DNA from: an uncultured Flavobacteriales bacterium
GTDB taxonomy: Bacteria; Bacteroidota; Bacteroidia; Flavobacteriales; Crocinitomicaceae
Length of the DNA stretch: 62,730 nucleotides
Reading direction: 5' to 3'
Assembly: GCA_946479285.1 (NCBI GenBank)
Contig: CAMLFH010000027.1
Coordinates: 1 to 62,730 of the forward strand
A program made the translations under genes and the position numbers. The notes beneath the pieces are model-generated. The model ran no database searches. It was not told the DNA's origin and saw nothing but the letters and a program-made list of their open reading frames with translations. Shown in pieces: positions 43,653 through 53,484 of the stretch. Positions within the stretch are counted from its first letter, which is position 1. The number at the start of each line of letters is the position of its first letter.

Positions 43653-44687
43653 ATGAAACAGCTTGTCTTCTTTTTTCTTCTTTTCATTCAGGGCTTAGCC
43701 TGGTCTCAAAGTGATACAGCACGGTTTGTGATCCGGACAGCTGGTTTTTACAGTGAACATGATGAATACGACGAACTAAAAGATAGTATCGCCAAAAAAT
43801 GGGACATCACCTATCTTCCAGTTGCAGGTTGCATGTCCACCACTGAATTTACTGATAGCATTAAACACTTGAATAACTTAACCTCTAAAAGGCTTGAAGT
43901 AAACTATGGTCCTGACTGGAAAGAACGTCTCAAGCAGGAAGTTGACGCTGCATACAAAGATTTAAGCTATAAAAAGAAAACTACTTTTCAGGAAACAGCA
44001 AATTGTACACAAGAAGAATATTCTTTCAAAGCTGCTGAAAATCTGAGCCAAACGGAGATGAAATTTACAGTTATTCCTAAAAGACCAGTAAATCAAAACA
44101 ATCATGACGTTCGTCTCATGGGCTTACAACACGTCGACCACACTATTTTATACCGCGGATACGACAACCGTATAATTCTGGAATTCGGTTCATTTGCGGA
44201 TCCAATCAATGCTTCGATCAAAAGTAAAGGCGAATTACAGCTATTGGACAGTTGTCCGGCTTCAACCAAAATTCAGCTTGGTTACCGGCCTCAGGGATCA
44301 ATCGGACAAGACACATTATTCGTAGAAACTACGGATGGAAAAGTCCACGAGTTTATCTTCAAACTGCAAAACCTCGCACCTCCAGGTATCTACTTCAATG
44401 AGCAAATCATAGACAGTACTATAAGCATTTCAAAGTTTTATACAACGTCTGTTCTAAGCATGCATTACGACCAAACATGCCTGGTTCCAAGTCGCCTTAC
44501 TATTCACACCTGGGAAATTTCACACTCCGGCAATAAACGTCACCTTGGCCGGGGTAATATAATTCCCATTTCTGTAATCCGTAAACTAAAAAAATTAAAT
44601 CCCGGAACTAAATGTTGTATTCAACTAACCTTTAGCACCCCAGATTCTGTACTAAGAAAAAAAATAGTTTGTTTTACATTGATCTAA
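43653..44687 (+). CDS. Secreted protein with GldM C-terminus-like beta domains
   Basis: 344 residues. A signal peptide (MKQLVFFFLLFIQGLAWSQ) precedes about 120 residues without clear homology, then a beta-rich part. HTILYRGYDNRIILEF (about 165-180) is close to the opening of the Ig-like repeats in the C-terminus of the gliding and T9SS protein GldM. ISVIRKLKKLNPGTKCCIQ resembles the last strand of that domain. Role unknown; similarity to GldM is an observation from memory, not a search. Starts 18 bases after the AraC gene. Confidence 0.6.
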   Translation: MKQLVFFFLLFIQGLAWSQSDTARFVIRTAGFYSEHDEYDELKDSIAKKWDITYLPVAGCMSTTEFTDSIKHLNNLTSKRLEVNYGPDWKERLKQEVDAAYKDLSYKKKTTFQETANCTQEEYSFKAAENLSQTEMKFTVIPKRPVNQNNHDVRLMGLQHVDHTILYRGYDNRIILEFGSFADPINASIKSKGELQLLDSCPASTKIQLGYRPQGSIGQDTLFVETTDGKVHEFIFKLQNLAPPGIYFNEQIIDSTISISKFYTTSVLSMHYDQTCLVPSRLTIHTWEISHSGNKRHLGRGNIIPISVIRKLKKLNPGTKCCIQLTFSTPDSVLRKKIVCFTLI

Positions 44688-44752
44688 AATCCAGATTGCA
44701 GCAGCTACATTCATTTCTGTGAAAAAACCGTACATTACATAAAATTAAATGC

Positions 44753-45331
44753 ATGAAACTACTTTTCGCTTCCTCCAATGAGCACAAGATCGCCGAGATC
44801 AAAGCGATTTTGCCTCATGGCTTTCAACTTATTTCTTTAAAAGAGATCCATTTTCACGATGAGATCCCGGAAACTGCTGATACCATTGAAGGAAATGCGA
44901 TCCAAAAGGCCACTTTTTTGGCAGAGAAGATGAACATTCCATGTTTTGCAGATGATACAGGTTTGGTCATTCCCGGTTTAAACGGTGAGCCTGGTGTTTA
45001 TTCTGCCCGCTATGCCGGTCCGCAGCGAAATGCAGATGACAATATGGATTTGGTACTGGAAAAATTAACCGATAAACACGACAGGAGTGCATACTTCAAA
45101 ACAGTCATTGCATTGTATATCAATCACAAAGTTCAGGTTTTTGAAGGAAAAGTAGAGGGAAAAATAGGAACAGATAAACGCGGAACAAATGGTTTTGGTT
45201 ACGATCCTATTTTTAGACCCGAGCGTTCGGACAAAACATTTGCTGAAATGAGTCATGAAGAAAAAAACGGGATGAGTCACCGCGCCTTGGCCTTGGAAAA
45301 AATGATAGATTATCTGAAACGAATCGGTTAA
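44753..45331 (+). CDS. rdgB: XTP/dITP pyrophosphatase (HAM1 family)
   Basis: 192 residues. Hydrolyses non-canonical purine triphosphates (XTP, dITP, dHAPTP) to monophosphates, keeping them out of DNA. The family's KLLFASSNEHKIAEIKAIL opening, FADDTGLVIPGLNGEPGVYSARYAG with the metal-binding acidic residues, and GTNGFGYDPIF and SHRALAL are all present in order. The length is normal. A 257-base gap follows. Confidence 0.95.
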   Translation: MKLLFASSNEHKIAEIKAILPHGFQLISLKEIHFHDEIPETADTIEGNAIQKATFLAEKMNIPCFADDTGLVIPGLNGEPGVYSARYAGPQRNADDNMDLVLEKLTDKHDRSAYFKTVIALYINHKVQVFEGKVEGKIGTDKRGTNGFGYDPIFRPERSDKTFAEMSHEEKNGMSHRALALEKMIDYLKRIG

Positions 45332-45356
45332 ATAAACTCACTAGTCCTTATCTATA

Positions 45357-45400
45357 CGAATTTGCAAATTTTAGAATTCGCTTGTTTGCAAATTTGCGAA
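45357..45400. repeat. Two copies of a TTTGCAAATT-type palindromic unit
   Basis: CGAATTTGCAAATT (45357-45370) and TTTGCAAATTTGCGAA (45385-45400) share a self-complementary AATTTGCAAATT core, in the 257-base gap before the isocitrate dehydrogenase gene. Nothing else beyond the promoter was seen in that gap. Confidence 0.5.
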
Positions 45401-45501
45401 CACATTTGATCTTAAATAATTAATTATCAGCAGTTTAATTTTTTATTTTAACAAATAAATTTACGCCTTATTAATCTCTCCAAAATTAAGCTCCTTATTT
45501 A

Positions 45502-45532
45502 TTGACATTCCAAGCTTCAACCATTAAATTTG
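45502..45532 (+). promoter_or_regulatory. Bacteroidetal promoter for isocitrate dehydrogenase
   Basis: TTG (45502-45504) is 20 bases before TAAATTTG (45525-45532). Both the -33 and the -7 elements are present, and the start codon lies 56 bases downstream. Confidence 0.55.
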
Positions 45533-45546
45533 CCACTATCTGTTAA

Positions 45547-47817
<2,271 letters not shown>

Positions 47818-47841
47818 GATAAGATTCAGTGCATCAATGCG

Positions 47842-47875
47842 AAAGGCTTAGTTCGATGAACTAAGCCTTTTTTGT
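47842..47875 (+). terminator. Rho-independent terminator after icd
   Basis: AAAGGCTTAGTTC (47842-47854) pairs with GAACTAAGCCTTT (47858-47870) around GAT, followed by T-residues. Confidence 0.92.
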
Positions 47876-47916
47876 TCCCGGATAAATTTGTTTTATGTAA
47901 AAATCAGAGTTTAAAG

Positions 47917-47942
47917 CAAAAAAAAGGGGGCTAATGCCCCCC
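47917..47942 (-). terminator. Rho-independent terminator after the 71-residue lipoprotein gene
   Basis: On the minus strand GGGGGC (with TAAT loop) pairs with GCCCCC, followed by a run of eight or more T. On the plus strand the A-run precedes the stem, so this serves the minus gene. Confidence 0.85.
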
Positions 47943-47964
47943 ATAATAATTTCAAAAGAACTTA

Positions 47965-48183
47965 TTATTTCTTGTTTGTTGTACAGCTAGACCCTGTAGA
48001 TACAGTGAATCCTCCAACAGAAGCTTTTCCTTCACATTGTGCTTCAGCATCTTTCTTAGTTTTCCCGTTGATGTCGTAAGACGTAGTCTCACCATCGTAA
48101 GTACATGAACAAGTCCAGTCTTTTTTACAAGAAGTCAATCCTAAAGTTGCAGCAACAGCAACGAATAATACAAATTTTTTCAT
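47965..48183 (-). CDS. Small secreted lipoprotein with Cys-x-Cys motif
   Basis: 71 residues from the ATG at 48183, where MKKFVLFVAVAATLGLTSC gives a proper signal peptide with lipobox; an upstream in-frame ATG at 48249 adds 22 hydrophobic residues and is unlikely. After the lipidated Cys comes KKDWTCSCTYDG, then a Lys/Asp/Ala helix (KTKKDAEAQCEG) and GGFTVSTGSSCTTNKK. Six Cys in total. It matches the next gene upstream in Cys spacing and helix. Periplasmic or surface-exposed by its lipobox; function unknown. Confidence 0.85.
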   Translation of the reverse strand: MKKFVLFVAVAATLGLTSCKKDWTCSCTYDGETTSYDINGKTKKDAEAQCEGKASVGGFTVSTGSSCTTNKK

Positions 48184-48281
48184 ACAAATTGAGATGAAGG
48201 TTAAAAAAATATAAATTAACGACGCGAATATAATGTTTATTTTGAACATAGCAACTCCGTTAACTAAAAAACTATTTCAAA

Positions 48282-48455
48282 TTAATTTATTTTGCATTCA
48301 ACGCCACCAGTAGAATACTTTTCGCAAGCATCCTGGGCTGATTTTTTGGAAGTAGTGACTGTATACTTATATCCATCCGTGCAACTACATGTTCTTGACT
48401 TCGCACAAGATAGAAGTCCGAATAAACAAATTACAAAATATAAAATTGGCTTCAT
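48282..48455 (-). CDS. Small lipoprotein, paralog of the neighbouring 71-residue lipoprotein
   Basis: 57 residues read directly from the ATG at 48455. The signal MKPILYFVICLFGLLSC ends with a lipobox (Cys17). RTCSCTDGYKYTVTTSKKSA, then QDACEKY and VEC, line up with the TCSCTYDG, DAEAQCEG and later Cys of the next gene, so the two are tandem paralogs. Four Cys follow the lipid-modified one. Both genes run on the minus strand, separated by 98 bases. Function unknown. Confidence 0.8.
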   Translation of the reverse strand: MKPILYFVICLFGLLSCAKSRTCSCTDGYKYTVTTSKKSAQDACEKYSTGGVECKIN

Positions 48456-48471
48456 AACTTGAAGTTAATAC

Positions 48472-48479
48472 TAATTTTG
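48472..48479 (+). promoter_or_regulatory. Bacteroidetal -7 box for the DUF4403 gene
   Basis: TAATTTTG matches TAnnTTTG and lies 28 bases before the GTG start at 48508. It is divergent from the small lipoprotein start. Confidence 0.4.
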
Positions 48480-48507
48480 TAAAATCAAATTCGAAATTTC
48501 CGTCATT

Positions 48508-49911
48508 GTGCGCTTTTTAAAGTTACAAATAGGAGTTATTGCACTTCTTATTCTCATCCCTTCATGCCGATCCATTCTGCCGGAAGCTCCAACAAGCGTC
48601 AATTTATCAACGACTCCTCCGGAAATAAATTCGGTTATGAACAGTATTGTAGTTCCGGTCGAAATTAACCTTGCAACATATTTCAGGGATGCCAACAAAT
48701 CGGTACCCGAACTTACTTCCGGCTCCGACAAACCATGCAGCGGCATTCGCTATGAATATCAATTTCAAAAAGACTCCTTTTCTATTTCAACAATCAATAA
48801 TCGGTTACTCTCCGAGTTATATGGTTCTTATTGGATAAAAATGGAATACTGTGCAGGCTGTTCAGATTTGCTTTCTGAAAAACCAATCTGCATGACCCCG
48901 GTCATTGCTTTTTCATGTGGAATTGATGAAGAGAAACCTTCTTTAAGAATTCGATTTTCAACAGAACTGAACATGAACGAAGATTACGGTTTAAATACTC
49001 ATACAACAATCAATGAATTGAAATCATTGAATCCATGTGAAGTAACCGTTTTCAGATTTGATGCAACGGATAAGGTCATGAAGGAAGTTCGTAAAACCCT
49101 GGAAGATCAATGCAGGCAAACGGACAAAGAATTGGCCCAAATTTCGTTTCGAAAAGATGCCAGCGATCTGTGGAAAAGTATGCATCAATCCATTCATGTT
49201 CCATATATGGGTGATATCCATTTCCAGCCGATCTCACTTTCCCTGGTTAAACCACGCCTGGAGCAAAACAAATTACACACCACATTGGTATTGAATTGTA
49301 AAACGTACCTGAATCAAAACCCGGCTAAAAATCCGGTTACGGAACTGCCTGGTTTGAATATTATCCCAAATGCACCAAAAGACACTTTTGATCTACTGAC
49401 TGATTTCGAATTAAATTACGATTCCATATCCCGCCTGTTTACCGAACAGGTGAAAGGTCAAACCATTGATTTTAATAAGAATCACTTTGAATTCGATGCG
49501 ATTAAGGTAAGCGGGCTGGACAAAAACAAAATCTTATTGGCCATTCATTTCAGCGGAACCAAAAAAGGAATTTTATACCTGCAGGGAATTCCATCGTTTG
49601 ATAATAGCACGAAAATATTGGAGCTGAGTAAACTGGAATTTGATCTAAAGACAAAAAGCATGTTGTTGAAGAGCGCAAAATGGCTTTTTTCAAATCGAAT
49701 TTATACGGAGCTTGAAAAAGCAACGAAATTGGATCTGAGCAAACAGTTCAACGACCTGAAAAAAACAATTGATCAAAGTCTTCAAAAGAAAACCGGGGAT
49801 CTGATCATACAGGGAAAAACCCATGATATTAGTGTGGTTCACATTTTCCCAACTGTCGATTATCTGTACCTCAGAACCTGTTTAAAGGCTCAATTGAACG
49901 TAAAACAATAG
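48508..49911 (+). CDS. DUF4403 family lipoprotein
   Basis: 467 residues starting at GTG. Residues 1-20 form a lipoprotein signal (LLILIPSC). LPEAPTSVNLSTTPPEINSVMNSIVVPVEINLATY is the typical N-terminus of DUF4403. Later regions (SQFNDLKKTIDQSL-type helix, and repeated beta strands with the HFSGTKKGILYLQGIP pattern) fit a lipid-binding TULIP-like beta barrel. An outer-membrane or periplasmic lipid role is inferred only. Two clustered Cys in YCAGCSDLLSEKPICM are unusual. Confidence 0.82.
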   Translation: MRFLKLQIGVIALLILIPSCRSILPEAPTSVNLSTTPPEINSVMNSIVVPVEINLATYFRDANKSVPELTSGSDKPCSGIRYEYQFQKDSFSISTINNRLLSELYGSYWIKMEYCAGCSDLLSEKPICMTPVIAFSCGIDEEKPSLRIRFSTELNMNEDYGLNTHTTINELKSLNPCEVTVFRFDATDKVMKEVRKTLEDQCRQTDKELAQISFRKDASDLWKSMHQSIHVPYMGDIHFQPISLSLVKPRLEQNKLHTTLVLNCKTYLNQNPAKNPVTELPGLNIIPNAPKDTFDLLTDFELNYDSISRLFTEQVKGQTIDFNKNHFEFDAIKVSGLDKNKILLAIHFSGTKKGILYLQGIPSFDNSTKILELSKLEFDLKTKSMLLKSAKWLFSNRIYTELEKATKLDLSKQFNDLKKTIDQSLQKKTGDLIIQGKTHDISVVHIFPTVDYLYLRTCLKAQLNVKQ

Positions 49912-49993
49912 CTAAAAAACACATTTAATATACTTATATAGCCAAATTAGAAAGTCAAAAAAAAAGCTGCTTTTTCCTAGTTGTTGAAAAAAC

Positions 49994-50001
49994 TATCTTT
50001 G
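49994..50001 (+). promoter_or_regulatory. Bacteroidetal -7 box just before the OmpA-like gene
   Basis: TATCTTTG matches TAnnTTTG and ends six bases before the ATG at 50008. It lies downstream of an in-frame TTG at 49981, so favours the ATG start. Confidence 0.5.
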
Positions 50002-50007
50002 CAATCA

Positions 50008-51183
50008 ATGAAATACACTCTCCTAATTATTCTTGCGTACTTTTTTACACATGCTTTTGGGCAGCAAACCCTTGTAAGTTCGGATGCAATCTCCGACTGC
50101 ACTGGTGCTACTACCGTGCTCAAAACCGGTGATTACCGCATGCAGTTTTCCGGAAAAGGAGGCAAAGTGAATGATTTCCTGGCATACGCTTCTTTGAATA
50201 ACATGGAAGAAAAGAACAGCTTGTTTTGTTCCTTTAAAGCTTCTTATAATGGCCGGTTTACCTTAAATGCAAAATGTCCTCAGCCCATTCAGATGATCAT
50301 CTTTGAAGGTGAAACCAAATATCCCTGTGAAGAAATGAAAAAAGGTTCTGCTGAAATTCGAAGAATTATTGCAAAACCTTCTACTGAATTAGGGCTTGAC
50401 CTTGTTGTTTCAGATCATGTGCTTTATCCGCTTGATTTGAGTGCAGGAAAGGAAATTATCATCTGTTTTATTGGACCGCCAAAAATGAAAGAATTCCTGG
50501 AAGTCAATTTTGTCTTTGAGCCGATGACAGGTGAAATGCAGGAAGCGGCAGAGGGTGGTAAATTAATGGATCTCAGGGCCGACAAAAAGGATTCCGGTCT
50601 TGCAATTCTTATCCGGGATTATGAAACAGGAAAACCGGTAATCTCAAACATTACTGTTACAGGACTAAAAGATATCACGGCCGCTTACCAGGGATCTGAT
50701 TTTCGCTTTTCGATTGAAAAGTCAGGAAAAGTGCAATTAAAAATTGACGCTGAAGGTTATTTCTTTGTAGATCGTGAAGAACCGGTATCGGCCAATACCG
50801 AAATTGAAATTGTCGTCTGGATTGAACCATTGGGTGAAGGAAAAAGTATGCAGATCGACGAAATTGAGTTCTATCCGGGCTCATCCGAGTTTCTTCCGGG
50901 TGCAGAACCCAAACTAAGACGTCTGAGGGATTTCCTGGCCTTAAATGCCGGAGTGAAAGTAGAAATCCAGGGACACGTTCATTCTAATGGAGAAAACACT
51001 TTCGAAGGACAAAAATTATCTGAAGCAAGAGCTAAAAGAGTTTATCTATACCTGGTCGAAAGCGGAATTGATAAAAATCGCCTGACATCTGTGGGTTACG
51101 GAAATACCATGCCCATTTTCCCCAATGCAAAGTTCGCATCAGAAGAGCAGAGTAACAGAAGGGTGGGAATTAAGGTGCTTTAG
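50008..51183 (+). CDS. OmpA-family C-terminal domain protein
   Basis: 391 residues. A signal peptide (MKYTLLIILAYFFTHAFGQQ) precedes an N-terminal beta-domain with little homology. A CNA-B/carboxypeptidase-like segment follows (AILIRDYETGKPVISNITVTG). The C-terminus (about 280-391) is an OmpA domain with EIEFYPGSSEFLPGAEPKL, VEIQGHVHSNGE, LSEARAKRVYLYLVESGI, RLTSVGYGNTMPIFPN and NRRVGI. It likely binds peptidoglycan in the periplasm and is anchored to the outer membrane region. It converges with hutU, 52 bases away. Confidence 0.88.
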   Translation: MKYTLLIILAYFFTHAFGQQTLVSSDAISDCTGATTVLKTGDYRMQFSGKGGKVNDFLAYASLNNMEEKNSLFCSFKASYNGRFTLNAKCPQPIQMIIFEGETKYPCEEMKKGSAEIRRIIAKPSTELGLDLVVSDHVLYPLDLSAGKEIIICFIGPPKMKEFLEVNFVFEPMTGEMQEAAEGGKLMDLRADKKDSGLAILIRDYETGKPVISNITVTGLKDITAAYQGSDFRFSIEKSGKVQLKIDAEGYFFVDREEPVSANTEIEIVVWIEPLGEGKSMQIDEIEFYPGSSEFLPGAEPKLRRLRDFLALNAGVKVEIQGHVHSNGENTFEGQKLSEARAKRVYLYLVESGIDKNRLTSVGYGNTMPIFPNAKFASEEQSNRRVGIKVL

Positions 51184-51235
51184 CCTCAGCTAAAGAAGTT
51201 CAAAAGTTAAAAGGGTTAATTGTTCAAATTCGCAA

Positions 51236-53233
51236 TTATTTAAATCCTTTCAACAGCTCTTCGTCAACAATCTCCGGAATAGTTACCTTCAACTTAGGTT
51301 CTGCTTCCATCGCTCGTTTAATGGCGAAAATAGCACCTTCATTTCTTGCCCAGTTTCTTCTGGCAATTCCATTGTTAACGTCCCAGTGCAGCATCGATTT
51401 TAATTTCCGGTCAGCTTCTGCGGATCCATCCAACAACATTCCGAAACCTCCGTTGATTACTTCTCCCCAGCCAACACCGCCGCCATTGTGGATGGAAACC
51501 CAGGTTGCCCCGCGGAAAGAATCTCCAATAACGTTTTGAATAGCCATATCAGCAGTAAAACGCGAACCGTCATAAATATTAGAGGTTTCCCTGTAAGGAG
51601 AATCTGTTCCCGAAACATCGTGGTGATCTCTTCCCAGTACTACCGGACCGATAATTCCTTTCGAAATAGCATCATTAAATGCCGCTGCAATTTTCATTCG
51701 TCCTTCAGCATCCGCATAAAGAATACGAGCCTGAGAACCAACAACCAGTTTATTTTCCTGTGCCCCTTTAATCCATTGAATATTGTCGGCCATTTGTTGT
51801 TGAATCTCTACCGGACTATTTTGTTTCATTTCTTCCAGCACTGCACATGCAATTGCATCTGTTCTTTCCAAATCCTCCGGTTTTCCGGAAGCACACACCC
51901 AGCGGAAAGGACCGAATCCGTAATCGAAGCACATCGGCCCCATGATGTCCTGAACGTATGACGGGTATTTGAAATCAATTCCGTTTTCAGCCATTACATC
52001 TGCTCCTGCACGTGATGCTTCCAACAAAAATGCATTTCCGTAATCAAAGAAATAAGTTCCTTTTGCGGTGTGTGCATTAATTGCAGCTGCATGCCTGACA
52101 AGTGTTTCCTGAACTTTCTTACGAAACTGGTCCGGATCTTCAGCCATTAAGCGATTCGATTCTTCAAAAGAAATCCCAACCGGGTAATATCCTCCAGCCC
52201 AGGGATTGTGCAGCGATGTTTGATCTGAACCCAAATCAATGTGTAAATGCTCTGCATCAAACTTTTCCCATATGTCGACAATATTTCCGAGGTAAGCAAT
52301 AGACACTACTTCCTTGTTTTCCTGCGCCTCACGAACTCTTTTAACTAAGGCATTCAAATCCTCAAATACTTCATGAACCCATCCCTGTTCCAGTCTGATA
52401 CGAGTGATTTTTGGATTTACCTCTGCACAAACTGTTACACAACCTGCAATGGTACCTGCTTTTGGCTGAGCTCCGCTCATTCCTCCCAACCCGGAAGTCA
52501 CAAAGAGATTTCCTGCCGGTTCCTTTTTGATCTTTCTAAATCCGTTTAAAACCGTAATAGTTGTTCCATGAACAATTCCCTGAGGCCCTATGTACATATA
52601 AGAACCTGCAGTCATTTGCCCGTATTGGGTAACTCCTAATGCATTGAATTTTTCCCAATCATCCGGTTTCGAATAATTCGGGATCATCATTCCATTAGTC
52701 ACAACTACCCGCGGTGCATCTTTGTGTGAAGGAAAAAGTCCCAGTGGATGACCTGAATACATGACCAATGTTTGATCATCTTCCATTTCAGAAAGGTATT
52801 TCATGGTCAATCGGTACTGGATCCAGTTCTGAAAAACAGCTCCGTTTCCACCATAGGTAATTAATTCATGTGGATGTTGGGCAACCGCATAATCCAGGTT
52901 ATTCTGGATCATTAGCATGATTGCCTTTGCCTGAAGTGATTTTCCGGGATACTCGCTGATTGGACGAGCATATATCTTATAATCCGGTCTGAAACGATAC
53001 ATATAAATTCGACCGTGTTTCTCTAACTCATCAGAAAACTCCTTTGCCAGTTCAGCATGCTGATCTTTCGGAAAGTAACGCAAAGCATTTTTTAAGGCCA
53101 ATATTTTCTCTTCGGGTGAAAGAATCTCTTTACGCTTTGGCGCATGATTTATTGCTGATTCGTATTCCTTCTTGGATGGAAGAATAGCAGGAATTCCTGT
53201 TGTTATATCTTGTTGAAATTCGTTCAAATTCAT
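51236..53233 (-). CDS. hutU: Urocanate hydratase (long form)
   Basis: 665 residues. Converts trans-urocanate to 4-imidazolone-5-propionate in histidine breakdown, with NAD+ as electrophilic cofactor. YGGNGAVFQNWIQYRLTMKY, GLGGMSGAQPKAGTIAGC, GSDQTSLHNPWAGGYYPVG, and FDYGFGPFRWVCASGKPEDL are signature regions. The length is closer to the about 676-residue eukaryotic/bacteroidetal form than the about 555-residue form of Pseudomonas and Bacillus. No hutH, hutI or hutG lies in the window. It follows a TTG/TAATTTTA promoter (53258-53251). Confidence 0.95.
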   Translation of the reverse strand: MNLNEFQQDITTGIPAILPSKKEYESAINHAPKRKEILSPEEKILALKNALRYFPKDQHAELAKEFSDELEKHGRIYMYRFRPDYKIYARPISEYPGKSLQAKAIMLMIQNNLDYAVAQHPHELITYGGNGAVFQNWIQYRLTMKYLSEMEDDQTLVMYSGHPLGLFPSHKDAPRVVVTNGMMIPNYSKPDDWEKFNALGVTQYGQMTAGSYMYIGPQGIVHGTTITVLNGFRKIKKEPAGNLFVTSGLGGMSGAQPKAGTIAGCVTVCAEVNPKITRIRLEQGWVHEVFEDLNALVKRVREAQENKEVVSIAYLGNIVDIWEKFDAEHLHIDLGSDQTSLHNPWAGGYYPVGISFEESNRLMAEDPDQFRKKVQETLVRHAAAINAHTAKGTYFFDYGNAFLLEASRAGADVMAENGIDFKYPSYVQDIMGPMCFDYGFGPFRWVCASGKPEDLERTDAIACAVLEEMKQNSPVEIQQQMADNIQWIKGAQENKLVVGSQARILYADAEGRMKIAAAFNDAISKGIIGPVVLGRDHHDVSGTDSPYRETSNIYDGSRFTADMAIQNVIGDSFRGATWVSIHNGGGVGWGEVINGGFGMLLDGSAEADRKLKSMLHWDVNNGIARRNWARNEGAIFAIKRAMEAEPKLKVTIPEIVDEELLKGFK

Positions 53234-53250
53234 AAATATCGCTTATAGCG

Positions 53251-53280
53251 TAAAATTACGAATTCGATTGACTGACTCAA
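53251..53280 (-). promoter_or_regulatory. Candidate promoter for hutU
   Basis: On the minus strand TTG (53280-53278) is 19 bases before TAATTTTA (53258-53251), one base off TAnnTTTG. The start codon follows 17 bases later. Confidence 0.35.
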
Positions 53281-53320
53281 CCAAAAAGTAGGAATTTCCA
53301 ATGAACTGGGAGAAGAATTA

Positions 53321-53367
53321 TAACCGCAACGAGACAAAGGTCGCAGAATTTAAAATCTTTGCGGTTA
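53321..53367. repeat. Inverted repeat of TAACCGCAA/TTGCGGTTA type
   Basis: TAACCGCAA (53321-53329) and TTGCGGTTA (53359-53367) flank 29 bases that include GAGACAAAGGTCGCAG. The wording resembles a dispersed, degenerate intergenic repeat known from flavobacterial genomes. Confidence 0.5.
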
Positions 53368-53429
53368 AATATCAAGAAACACTCTTTTGAAACAAATTAT
53401 GAACTCCTTAATTGGCTTTACTTAAAAAC

Positions 53430-53465
53430 AATAATGGGCTGTCCGCAAACGAACAGCCCATTATT
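53430..53465 (-). terminator. Terminator after the CHU_C-type surface protein gene
   Basis: AATAATGGGCTGT (53430-53442) pairs with ACAGCCCATTATT (53453-53465) with a 10-base loop, 19 bases past the stop at 53485. A weak T-run follows on the minus strand. Confidence 0.7.
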
Positions 53466-53484
53466 AAACGGATCAATTGTTATA

